From a bacterium (GTDB taxonomy: Bacteria; UBA6262), in assembly GCA_028716025.1 (NCBI GenBank), contig JAQUQP010000105.1, positions 1 through 6,620 of the forward strand: DNA of 6,620 nucleotides. The letters are read 5' to 3'. Positions 1-6,513 of this stretch are shown here, piece by piece. A program made the position numbers and the translations under genes. The first letter of the stretch is position 1; every line of letters begins with the position of its first letter. A model generated the notes under the pieces. It was not told the DNA's origin, made no database searches, and saw only the letters and a list, made by a program, of their open reading frames with translations.

Positions 1-127
1 TTCAGGAGCTGGCGGCTGGGCGTATGATTCCATGACTGGAAGAGTATGCGCTAACTACAAGTCCACTGATACCACGGCAGGTGATCCGTCAGATACGAGC
101 TGGGGCGTAGAGTATAACCTCTGGTAA
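1..127 (+). CDS. Type IV pilin/pseudopilin-like protein, C-terminal 41 residues (5' truncated by window)
   Basis: The window opens inside a reading frame: base 1 is the third base of a codon, and 41 codons follow before the TAA at 125-127. The 41 residues, running from SGAGGWAYDS to EYNLW, are identical to the C-terminus of the complete pilin-like gene at 220-717. The stretch carries the GGWxYDxxTGxVxxN pattern found near the C-terminus of many GspG/type IV pilin-like proteins, a single Cys and a Ser/Thr/Asp-rich tail. The product should therefore be a second copy of the same kind of prepilin, anchored by an N-terminal helix that lies outside the window. It sits 92 bases upstream of the next pilin start and probably shares its transcript, with the hairpin at 138-178 between them. 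Whether the missing N-terminus is also identical cannot be seen. Confidence 0.85.
   Translation, partial: SGAGGWAYDSMTGRVCANYKSTDTTAGDPSDTSWGVEYNLW
1..127 (+). repeat. Direct repeat copy A (127 bp, perfect)
   Basis: Bases 1-127 match bases 591-717 with no mismatch, at an offset of 590. Identity ends at the stop codon: the next bases are GAT here and AAC in the other copy. The repeat may extend upstream of the window. Identity includes all synonymous positions, which points to a recent duplication or gene conversion. Confidence 0.97.
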
Positions 128-137
128 GATGTTCCTA

Positions 138-178
138 TGGACAGAGAGAGTGGGTGATGAACCTGCTCTCTCTGCCCA
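138..178 (+). promoter_or_regulatory. Long intercistronic hairpin without U-tract between two pilin genes
   Basis: Arms 138-155 and 161-178 pair around the 5-base loop GATGA (156-160). The pairing includes an uninterrupted nine-base block, CAGAGAGAG with CTCTCTCTG, one A-C mismatch (141/175) and two G-U pairs (151/165 and 152/164). The bases after it are A-rich, not T-rich, so it lacks the uridine run of an intrinsic terminator. Its position just after one pilin stop and before the next ribosome binding site fits an mRNA 3'-end stabiliser, a processing site or a partial transcription brake that sets the ratio of the two pilins. The function is inferred; the pairing is read directly. Confidence 0.65.
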
Positions 179-200
179 AAGCTAAAAGTGTATATCATAG

Positions 201-209
201 GGAAAGGAG
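201..209 (+). promoter_or_regulatory. Shine-Dalgarno site that decides the pilin start
   Basis: GGAAAGGAG ends 10 bases before the ATG at 220. It is the only good ribosome binding site in the region. It selects the 220 start over the in-frame GTG at 154 and ATG at 157, both of which lie inside the hairpin and would place a 22-residue unrelated segment before the prepilin leader. Confidence 0.85.
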
Positions 210-219
210 CGCAGCAAAT

Positions 220-717
220 ATGCTAAGTAAACTGAGAAACCGGAAGGGCTTTACCCTGGTAGAACTGTTAATCGTTATCGTCATCTTAGGTATTTTGGCA
301 GCTATCGTTATCGCCAGATTTGCCGGTGCTACCAAGGAAAGCAAAGAATCCAACTTGAAGGGAAACCTGCGTACCATCAGGTCCTCATTGGAGACTTTCA
401 AAGCGAACTCCAAGAGTAACAGTTACCCGTCCAACCTGGATGATCTCTGGAAAGGGACAGCGGCTGATGTAGACAGCAAGACATTCTTGGAAAGAATACC
501 CATTGACCCCTTCTACAGGTTAAACACGTATCAATTAGTGACTGCTAGCTTTAGTCCTAGTGACGTGGCAACTGATCGTGATGCTAAGATTTCAGGAGCT
601 GGCGGCTGGGCGTATGATTCCATGACTGGAAGAGTATGCGCTAACTACAAGTCCACTGATACCACGGCAGGTGATCCGTCAGATACGAGCTGGGGCGTAG
701 AGTATAACCTCTGGTAA
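220..717 (+). CDS. Type IV pilin / type II secretion pseudopilin-like prepilin
   Basis: A 165-residue prepilin. The basic leader MLSKLRNRKG (1-10) ends in Gly10, the expected cut site of prepilin peptidase (PilD/GspO type). The mature protein begins FTLVE, with N-terminal Phe and Glu at mature position 5, the two hallmarks of class III signal peptides. A hydrophobic helix follows to about residue 32. Residues 40-65 continue as an amphipathic helix, then come a PxDPF segment (94-98) and a C-terminal GGWAYDSMTG motif (128-137), which resembles the GspG/minor-pilin type more than a classical major pilin. Only one Cys (140) is present, so the usual disulfide-bonded D-loop is absent. The Pro normally found near mature position 22 is Ala here. 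The product would sit in the inner membrane and assemble into a pilus or pseudopilus. Pilin, GspG-like pseudopilin and competence pseudopilin cannot be separated from this window. The start is set by the strong ribosome binding site at 201-209. Confidence 0.9.
   Translation: MLSKLRNRKGFTLVELLIVIVILGILAAIVIARFAGATKESKESNLKGNLRTIRSSLETFKANSKSNSYPSNLDDLWKGTAADVDSKTFLERIPIDPFYRLNTYQLVTASFSPSDVATDRDAKISGAGGWAYDSMTGRVCANYKSTDTTAGDPSDTSWGVEYNLW
591..717 (+). repeat. Direct repeat copy B (127 bp, perfect)
   Basis: This is the second copy of the repeat at 1-127, covering the third base of codon 124 through the TAA stop. The sequence after the stop is unrelated in the two copies, so the downstream boundary of homology coincides with the end of the coding sequence. 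Confidence 0.97.
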
Positions 718-743
718 AACAGCTCGCTGAACAGAATTAATAG

Positions 744-780
744 AAAAGGGAGTAGAAAGCAATTTCTACTCCCTTTTTTT
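744..780 (+). terminator. Rho-independent terminator after the pilin genes
   Basis: A perfect 15-bp stem (744-758 with 763-777) is closed by a GCAA tetraloop of GNRA type. The 3' arm runs into seven T residues (774-780). The core pairs GGGAGTAGAAA with TTTCTACTCCC. It lies 27 bases after the pilin stop and separates the pilin unit from the membrane-protein operon that starts at 817. The A-rich 5' flank could also let it work on the opposite strand, but no gene is seen there. Confidence 0.93.
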
Positions 781-781
781 A

Positions 782-810
782 TTGCCTTATACTAATGGCT
801 ATGATATATT
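782..810 (+). promoter_or_regulatory. Candidate sigma70-type promoter for the membrane-protein operon
   Basis: TTGCCT (782-787, four of six bases matching TTGACA) is followed by a 17-bp spacer and TATATT (805-810, five of six matching TATAAT). A TG at 802-803 gives an extended -10 element. The predicted transcription start is at about 817, the A of the next ATG. It lies directly behind the terminator, where a new promoter is needed. It is a by-eye motif match in AT-rich DNA, so it could be chance. An alternative -10, TATACT (788-793), has only a poor -35 partner. Confidence 0.5.
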
Positions 811-816
811 AGCTTC

Positions 817-3165
817 ATGAAAGTAAATCGCAAAGACATCACGAGTTTGATGTTTTTTATAGTTATTTTTGGGCTATTTTTCCAGGCTAATATAATCGGA
901 CAAAAATTGTTTTGTTTTCGGGATATTGGCAGGTATTATTATCCATCCAGGTTTTTTGTTGTCGAGTCACTACAGCAGGGGAATTTCCCTTTTTGGAACC
1001 CATATATATTTTGCGGTTATCCTTCTTTTGCTTCCCTCCAGCAAGCTACCCTGTATCCGGTGAGCCTTCTCTACGCGCTTTTCCCTTTTTTCCAAGGTTT
1101 TAACTGGTTTTTCCTGGCTCATTTTTTAATTGCCGGGACAGGCCTATATCTTTTACTGCGCCGGCTTTCTCTAGGCCGGCTGGCTAGTTTGTGTGGTTCT
1201 ATTTGCTTTACTTTTAGCGGTTATCTGGTCTCGATGCTGAATTTACTCACTACTCTTTCTGCCATAGTGTGGATACCTTTCTTATTTTTGTTCTTCTGGC
1301 GTTTTCTTGAAACCCGCCGTTTTTATTGGTTGGCCGCAGCCAGTCTGGTTATTTGTTTGCAGTTCCTATCCGGGCAACCGGAAATAGCTTTCCTTACTTT
1401 TATTATAGCTGTTATTTATACTGCTTATCACTTGGCCAGTAAAAAAGAGCGTGGAATTGTGCGTCTGGGGCTGGGAAGCCTATTAGTAATGGCTCTTTTA
1501 GCCCTAGGGATAGCCTGCGTCCAAATAGTTCCCTTTTTAGAGATAATTAGGAATTCAGTCAGGGAAGCGGCGTCTCCGATTCGTAATACGGTCTGGTCCT
1601 TTCATCCTTTAGAGATAATTAATTTTATTATTCCTTCTTTTTCCGGCGATTTGTTGGCTGGGTCCAGTTCCTGGTTCGGACAAGCCTGGATGCGCTCTGG
1701 TTATCTGGGTATCATTGTCATTGTGTGTGCCGCTTTCAGCCTGCGGGGCCGCCAGCGGGAGAAAATATTTTTCTGGCTCCTAGCGGTACTGGGATTATTG
1801 TTGTCCCTGGGACAATACTTGCCCGGGCTGGAAGTAAGTTATAAATATTTACCTGGATTCAATTTGATCCGGTACCCGATAAAATATATCCTTTTATTTT
1901 ATTTTGGACTGTCTGTGCTAGTAGCTCTAGGAGTGGAAGAATATTTTAAAAATGATAGCTGGAAGCGAAGCCGGATCCTGCTGGTTATAGTATTAGTAGT
2001 GCTAGGCGCGGTCTATGTGCTCCTTTGGCAGTTACGGCCGCAGTTATTCTTAGCGCTAGAAAGGTCCTGGCTGGCCAACCTGGCTCCTTTGGAGAAAAAA
2101 ATATTTTATAACAAAGTTCCCCAATTATTTTCCGATTGGTTTTGGATGATCGCCTCGCTGGGCGGATTAATCCTGATACTGTTCTTGCGGTCGGTAAAAA
2201 TATTGGCGGAACCCGCGGCGAAGAAGATCTTCCTTGGCCTTTTCACAGTAAGTTTGCTCAGCGGCAATTATGGCACTGAACCAGTGGCAGAACAGTATTT
2301 TTATACGGTTCCCACCGCTAATGTGCAGTTCCTGCAAGAAAGAGCGGGGTATGAACGGGTCTACCTCACGCCCAAGAGCAGTAGTGCGGCGGTGAAAAAC
2401 CTGACGGTCTATCCCCAAGTTAATTTCCGTGAAGATTTTTATAAAAGGCAAAAAGCGATCTTGCCAAATTTGCAGGCAGTCCATCATTTTTTTTCCATTG
2501 ATGGTTATGAATCAATCAAGCTAAAGAATAATGAGCATATAATCAATCTGATCTCCTCGCGTCCGTTAACGCAGGTAGCTAAGTACCTGAACTTGTTAGG
2601 AGTAAAATATCTGCTGTCTTTTTATACGGTGGATTTGGCGCCGCTGGTTAAAGTGCGTGATGATTACATCATGTTTTTTGAAAACGGTAACGTACTGGAC
2701 AGGATACAGTTTTTTGATCGGGTAGAATGCCTGAGCCAGCCGGCAGAGATAGACCGTCTGTTGGATCAAGCCAGCTTTGATCCAGCGACACGGCTTCTTC
2801 TTACCGGTCCTGTTGATTTTTGCCCGGTCACCTCATCTGAAAAAAAATCCGGGCAAGCCAGCGGCTTGATCCGGTCATATTCGGGTAACCGGGTCGAGAT
2901 ACAGGCTGACACTGCGCAAGACCGTTGGCTGTTATTAGCGGATACGTATTATCCGGGTTGGGAAGCGCGGGTCAATGGCCAGCCTGTGCCGATCTATCAG
3001 GCTGACTATATGCTTAGGGCGGTTAGGCTGCCAGCTGGTGCAAATCGGATAATTTTTTCTTTCCTGCCATCCTGGTTCTGGGCCGGTCTGGCCTGTACAT
3101 TGGTCTTTCTTGTCAGCCTTAGTTTCTACACGTTATCTTTAACCAGAAGGTTTTTCCATGAATAA
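817..3165 (+). CDS. YfhO-family GT-C-like integral membrane protein
   Basis: A 782-residue polytopic protein of the YfhO family (Pfam 'bacterial membrane protein YfhO'). Characterised Gram-positive relatives take part in adding sugars to lipoteichoic acid or other envelope polymers outside the membrane, probably from polyprenyl-phosphate sugars. By eye there are about 13-15 membrane segments: one at about 12-28, a cluster from about 75 to 245, then about 297-310, 318-333, 356-372, 386-404, 441-457 and 470-482, and a last one at about 755-775. An extracytoplasmic soluble region lies between about 490 and 750. Family-like landmarks are the RD pair in the first loop (35-36), FWNPYIFCGYP (59-69), the RYPIKY motif (352-357), GVKYLL (595-600) and the C-terminal YYPGWEARVNG (711-721). 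The length is typical. No Shine-Dalgarno sequence precedes the ATG, and no better downstream start is seen. Its stop overlaps the next gene by 8 bases. The sugar and acceptor are unknown. Confidence 0.88.
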   Translation: MKVNRKDITSLMFFIVIFGLFFQANIIGQKLFCFRDIGRYYYPSRFFVVESLQQGNFPFWNPYIFCGYPSFASLQQATLYPVSLLYALFPFFQGFNWFFLAHFLIAGTGLYLLLRRLSLGRLASLCGSICFTFSGYLVSMLNLLTTLSAIVWIPFLFLFFWRFLETRRFYWLAAASLVICLQFLSGQPEIAFLTFIIAVIYTAYHLASKKERGIVRLGLGSLLVMALLALGIACVQIVPFLEIIRNSVREAASPIRNTVWSFHPLEIINFIIPSFSGDLLAGSSSWFGQAWMRSGYLGIIVIVCAAFSLRGRQREKIFFWLLAVLGLLLSLGQYLPGLEVSYKYLPGFNLIRYPIKYILLFYFGLSVLVALGVEEYFKNDSWKRSRILLVIVLVVLGAVYVLLWQLRPQLFLALERSWLANLAPLEKKIFYNKVPQLFSDWFWMIASLGGLILILFLRSVKILAEPAAKKIFLGLFTVSLLSGNYGTEPVAEQYFYTVPTANVQFLQERAGYERVYLTPKSSSAAVKNLTVYPQVNFREDFYKRQKAILPNLQAVHHFFSIDGYESIKLKNNEHIINLISSRPLTQVAKYLNLLGVKYLLSFYTVDLAPLVKVRDDYIMFFENGNVLDRIQFFDRVECLSQPAEIDRLLDQASFDPATRLLLTGPVDFCPVTSSEKKSGQASGLIRSYSGNRVEIQADTAQDRWLLLADTYYPGWEARVNGQPVPIYQADYMLRAVRLPAGANRIIFSFLPSWFWAGLACTLVFLVSLSFYTLSLTRRFFHE
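3145..3150 (+). promoter_or_regulatory. Ribosome binding site inside the end of the YfhO-like gene
   Basis: AGAAGG lies 7 bases before the ATG at 3158, within the last codons of the upstream gene. With the 8-base overlap it suggests translational coupling of the two membrane proteins. Confidence 0.7.
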
Positions 3166-4831
3166 AAAAGACTTGGGGATATTGATCCTTCTGGCAGTCG
3201 TGCTGGTATTAGTGCGCTGGCCTTTTTTGGAAGTTCCATTGGAGCGTGACGAGGGCGAATATGCTTATTGTGCCTGGCAGATGCAGCAGGGGAATATGCC
3301 TTATCGCGATATTATGACTTTTGTGTCGCCTGGAATATTCTTCCTCTACAGTTTTTGTTTTGCTATTATAGGAGAGACAGTAAAAGATATAAGGCTCTTT
3401 ACCATGTTGTTTTTGGTTATAACCCTGGCCGTGTTCTATTATCTGTCCCGGCGGCTATTGGGGATAGCGGCGGCGATAGCAGCTTCATTGGCTTTTATTT
3501 TCCTGATCGTAGATCCGGGCTTGTTAGCGTGTATGAGTAACCGGGAAACTTTCATGCTGCTGCCAATATTGCTTAGTTTTTTATGCTTGGAATTAGGATT
3601 GTCTACCGGCCGCCGGCGGTGGTTCGTGATCGTAGGATTGCTCAATGCTCTGGCTTTCATGTTAAAGCAAACCGCTATTTTTAATATATTATTTACCTTG
3701 GCCGTATATGGATGGCATTATTATCAGAAAAAAGAATATCGCCTTTTTTGGCAAAGCTTGGGATTCAGCGTTGTCGGTTTTGCCTGCGGGCTCAGCCTTT
3801 TTGTTTTTTATTTTTATAGCCATCAGGCCCTGTGGGATTTTTATTACTGGGTGTTCGTACATCCCCGGGTAATGAGCGCTCAGTTACGCTGGGGAGGGGG
3901 AAAGAATTTCGCTGAGTTATGGTGGTTAATAAAAAACATTTCCATTGATACCCTGATCCCGGTCATAAAAAAACAATTTGTCTTGATTCTGTTGGCGGTA
4001 AGCGGTGTAATAGTCATTATTTACCAAAAACAAAAAAAGTATTATTATCTTGTATTATGGCTTTTTTTTATGTTGTTCGGTGTGACTACAGGCTGGCGAT
4101 TGCGCCGTCACTATTTACAATTACTGACCGTGCCCACGGCTTTGCTCTGTGGTTGTCTGGCGGTTTACGGGCAAGAGTGGTTAAAAGCCCGCTGGCCGGG
4201 GAAATTCAAAATTATATATTTCAGCGGTTTATATGCCATGCTTTGCATTCCTTTCTTTCCCCTGGTTTGGCAATATGGTCCTTTGACTCCGGAAGAGATA
4301 TCAAAAAAATTATACGGGACGCAGGTTTTTAGCGCAGCTGATACCATTAGCCAATATGTGACTCGTCAAACTGCTCCTGACGACCCGCTTTACATTCTGG
4401 GCAGCGAGCAGGAGATCTATTTTTACAGTAAAAGAAAATGCGCGAATGAACATATTACGGCTTATACCTTAACTTATAATTTCGGTGACCCGCGATCCAG
4501 GCAGAAGGCAGTAGCCTCATCTTTGTGGCGGCAACTACCACCGGTAATGATAAAAATAAACCAGTCTGTTTCCTTGTATGATATGCCGGCGGTTACACCG
4601 GAGAATCTGATCTTTACAGAGTTCTTTAACCTGGTCCAGCGGTCATATACGCTGGATGGCGTGGTATATATAAAAACAGACCGCAATATTTTTATTTTTG
4701 GCCATAAAAAGATCCAGGAAATTACCGGACCCTCAGCCAATTTGGCAGAAGAGCTTAAAAAATTAGAGTCCCGCTTGCGCTCGACGCCTGATGTGCTTAT
4801 TTTCAAGAAGAATCCAGAGACAGGACATTAG
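3158..4831 (+). CDS. GT-C glycosyltransferase, ArnT/PMT-like (paralogue 1)
   Basis: A 557-residue multispanning protein of the dolichyl-phosphate-mannose mannosyltransferase/ArnT-like group (GT39/GT83 style). Such enzymes transfer a sugar from a polyprenyl-phosphate donor on the outer face of the cytoplasmic membrane. After a first membrane helix (about 7-22) comes the periplasmic RDEGEYAY motif, in which D31-E32 is the expected acidic catalytic pair. Other landmarks are YRDIM...SPG (49-59), the loop DPGLLACMSNRE (119-130) with a second acidic residue E130, LKQT (169-172), and GWRLRRHY (312-319) before a late helix, resembling the basic donor-phosphate motif of the family. About 10-12 membrane segments fill residues 7 to 370. 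A soluble C-terminal domain (about 385-557) contains GSEQEIYFYSKR and HITAYTLTY. It overlaps the YfhO-like gene by 8 bases and is followed after 5 bases by a close paralogue. The family is clear; the sugar, acceptor and exact subfamily are not. Confidence 0.87.
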   Translation: MNKKDLGILILLAVVLVLVRWPFLEVPLERDEGEYAYCAWQMQQGNMPYRDIMTFVSPGIFFLYSFCFAIIGETVKDIRLFTMLFLVITLAVFYYLSRRLLGIAAAIAASLAFIFLIVDPGLLACMSNRETFMLLPILLSFLCLELGLSTGRRRWFVIVGLLNALAFMLKQTAIFNILFTLAVYGWHYYQKKEYRLFWQSLGFSVVGFACGLSLFVFYFYSHQALWDFYYWVFVHPRVMSAQLRWGGGKNFAELWWLIKNISIDTLIPVIKKQFVLILLAVSGVIVIIYQKQKKYYYLVLWLFFMLFGVTTGWRLRRHYLQLLTVPTALLCGCLAVYGQEWLKARWPGKFKIIYFSGLYAMLCIPFFPLVWQYGPLTPEEISKKLYGTQVFSAADTISQYVTRQTAPDDPLYILGSEQEIYFYSKRKCANEHITAYTLTYNFGDPRSRQKAVASSLWRQLPPVMIKINQSVSLYDMPAVTPENLIFTEFFNLVQRSYTLDGVVYIKTDRNIFIFGHKKIQEITGPSANLAEELKKLESRLRSTPDVLIFKKNPETGH

Positions 4832-4836
4832 TTAAT

Positions 4837-6513
4837 ATGCCGACTAAAAAAGAATGGTTAATTATTATTTTGCTAATGATCGCCCTGGTACTGGTCAGAG
4901 CCCCATTCCTAAAAGTGTCCATGGAGCGTGATGAGGGAGAATATGCCTATTGCGCTTGGCAAATGGGCCAGGGAACGATGCCATATCGCGATATAATGAC
5001 CGGCGTTTCACCGGGTGTATTCTTTATGTATCGGATCGCTTTCTTCCTCTTCGGCTATAGCCTTATGGGCATAAGATTATTTACTTTGTTCTATATTATC
5101 TTGCTATTAGGGGTATTTTATTATCTGGCCCGGCAATTGTTAGGACGCCAATGGGCCTGGCTCGCAGGAGTGATATTTATATTTCTCAGTACTGATCCCG
5201 GTATTTTAGCCAATATGAGCCAAAGGGAAATATTTGCTTTATTGCCCCTTATGATCAGTTTTATCTTATTGCGCCGGGAATTGGCACAATCGCGGTGGTA
5301 TTTTTCCCTGGGTAATGGTTTAGCCATTGCTTTTACTTTCATTATTAAGCAAACAACTATATTTTATTTATTTTTTGTCTTGGGGGTATTATCCTGGCAC
5401 TATTTAAATAATAAAGACGGCAAGTTATTTCTCAGAAGATTGTTTTGGCTGGCTGCGGGTTTCGGAGGCGGGATCGGGCTGGTTGTATATTACTTTGCCG
5501 CCAAGCAGGTTCTCCCTGATTTCTGGTACTGGAATTTTACCTTTCCCAAGATACTTAACCAAGCCATTGCTGCGGCTTATGCTACTCCGGCGCGTATGTT
5601 CGCTTCTTTCTGGTATAAAGTAGGGCATAATTTTAAGAATATATTTTTCAGCCAGTTCCCACTGGGATTATTACTCCTGTTTTCTCTCTCGATAGCGATA
5701 TATAAACGTACTAAAGAAGTGGCTATTTATTGGGCCTGGTTCTTTCTCTTATTGCTGTCAACGGCCAGCGGTTGGCAGTTCCGTGAACAATACTTCCAGT
5801 TAATCATAGTGCCGCAATCATTGCTGATCGCCTGGAGCATACGGTATACATACCACCTGCTGACACGATTTGGCCGGACGATCATTACTATGTATAGCGT
5901 ACTGTTCATGCTGCTGGTTTTGTATCCCTTTGCCCATATGATGAAGCAGTTTTATTTTATCAGCCCGGCAATGATCTCCAAGAAACTATATGGCCCCCAG
6001 GTATTCCCTATGGCCCAGTCTATCGGTGAGTATATAGCCAGCCAAACTTCTCCCGTGGATAAAATATTTGTTTTAGGGACCGAACAGGAAATTTATTTTT
6101 ACAGCCAGAGGGCTTGCTCCAGCCCCCATATCACTGCCTATACGCTAACCTATTCTTATGGCCAACCGCTGGACAGGCAAAGGGAAGTGGTACGGTCATT
6201 ATGGCGGGACTTGCCGCCATATATCGTTAAGATCAATATTGCCAGCTCAATGTTCGACCGACCGGCAATTATTAAGGATAATATAATATTTGAAGAGGTT
6301 TACAAACTGGTACAGGAGAAATATGTTCTGGACGGGTTTGGTTATGTATTCTTAGATCAAGACCAACTGGTTCTGGGCAGGGAGGTCAAGAACTATATAC
6401 CAATTGCCGGGACCTTGGACGAACAATTAGCTTGCCTGACCGGATCATTCAAAGGAAATAATCCATCAGTGCTAATTTTCCGTTTGAAAGGCAGAAGAGT
6501 CCATAAGTCATGA
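4837..6513 (+). CDS. GT-C glycosyltransferase, ArnT/PMT-like (paralogue 2)
   Basis: A 558-residue protein that aligns along its whole length with the preceding gene, with roughly half the residues identical by eye and more in the first 100. It keeps the RDEGEYAY motif with D32-E33, YRDIM...SPG, DPGILANMSQRE with E131, and IKQT (170-173). The soluble C-terminal domain with GTEQEIYFYSQR and HITAYTLTY is also kept. The segment matching GWRLRRHY in the neighbour reads GWQFREQY (312-319), so two basic residues including the His are replaced. The region at about 236-285 is also diverged. Codon third positions differ freely between the two genes, so the duplication is not recent. The start has only a weak AGGA (4822-4825), 11 bases upstream and inside the previous gene's end. 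The stop shares an ATGA overlap with the next gene. It is probably an extracytoplasmic sugar transferase with a different substrate from its partner. Confidence 0.86.
   Translation: MPTKKEWLIIILLMIALVLVRAPFLKVSMERDEGEYAYCAWQMGQGTMPYRDIMTGVSPGVFFMYRIAFFLFGYSLMGIRLFTLFYIILLLGVFYYLARQLLGRQWAWLAGVIFIFLSTDPGILANMSQREIFALLPLMISFILLRRELAQSRWYFSLGNGLAIAFTFIIKQTTIFYLFFVLGVLSWHYLNNKDGKLFLRRLFWLAAGFGGGIGLVVYYFAAKQVLPDFWYWNFTFPKILNQAIAAAYATPARMFASFWYKVGHNFKNIFFSQFPLGLLLLFSLSIAIYKRTKEVAIYWAWFFLLLLSTASGWQFREQYFQLIIVPQSLLIAWSIRYTYHLLTRFGRTIITMYSVLFMLLVLYPFAHMMKQFYFISPAMISKKLYGPQVFPMAQSIGEYIASQTSPVDKIFVLGTEQEIYFYSQRACSSPHITAYTLTYSYGQPLDRQREVVRSLWRDLPPYIVKINIASSMFDRPAIIKDNIIFEEVYKLVQEKYVLDGFGYVFLDQDQLVLGREVKNYIPIAGTLDEQLACLTGSFKGNNPSVLIFRLKGRRVHKS

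Noticed and set aside
138..178. Intrinsic terminator for the first pilin gene
   Set aside because: The stem is strong, but the 3' flank is A-rich with no T-run, so it was called a regulatory or stabilising hairpin instead.
154..219. N-terminal extension of the pilin from GTG 154 or ATG 157
   Set aside because: These starts lie inside the hairpin, have no ribosome binding site, and would add 22 residues before a standard short prepilin leader. The ATG at 220 has a strong Shine-Dalgarno sequence.
1..717. Repeat array or mobile element from the repeated sequence
   Set aside because: Both copies are in-frame coding sequence of the same pilin family. There are no terminal inverted repeats, no transposase and no regular short repeat-spacer pattern.
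2167..2487. Open frame on the - strand inside the YfhO-like gene, about 106 codons
   Set aside because: It lies wholly within a well-supported gene on the other strand and shows no recognisable domain.
4057..4332. Second + strand frame inside paralogue 1
   Set aside because: It overlaps the conserved GWRLRRHY region of the real gene out of frame. The real frame continues unbroken, so it is not a frameshift.
4474..4806. Open frame on the - strand inside paralogue 1, about 110 codons
   Set aside because: It is antisense to the conserved C-terminal domain and has no recognisable motifs, so it is a shadow of the real gene.
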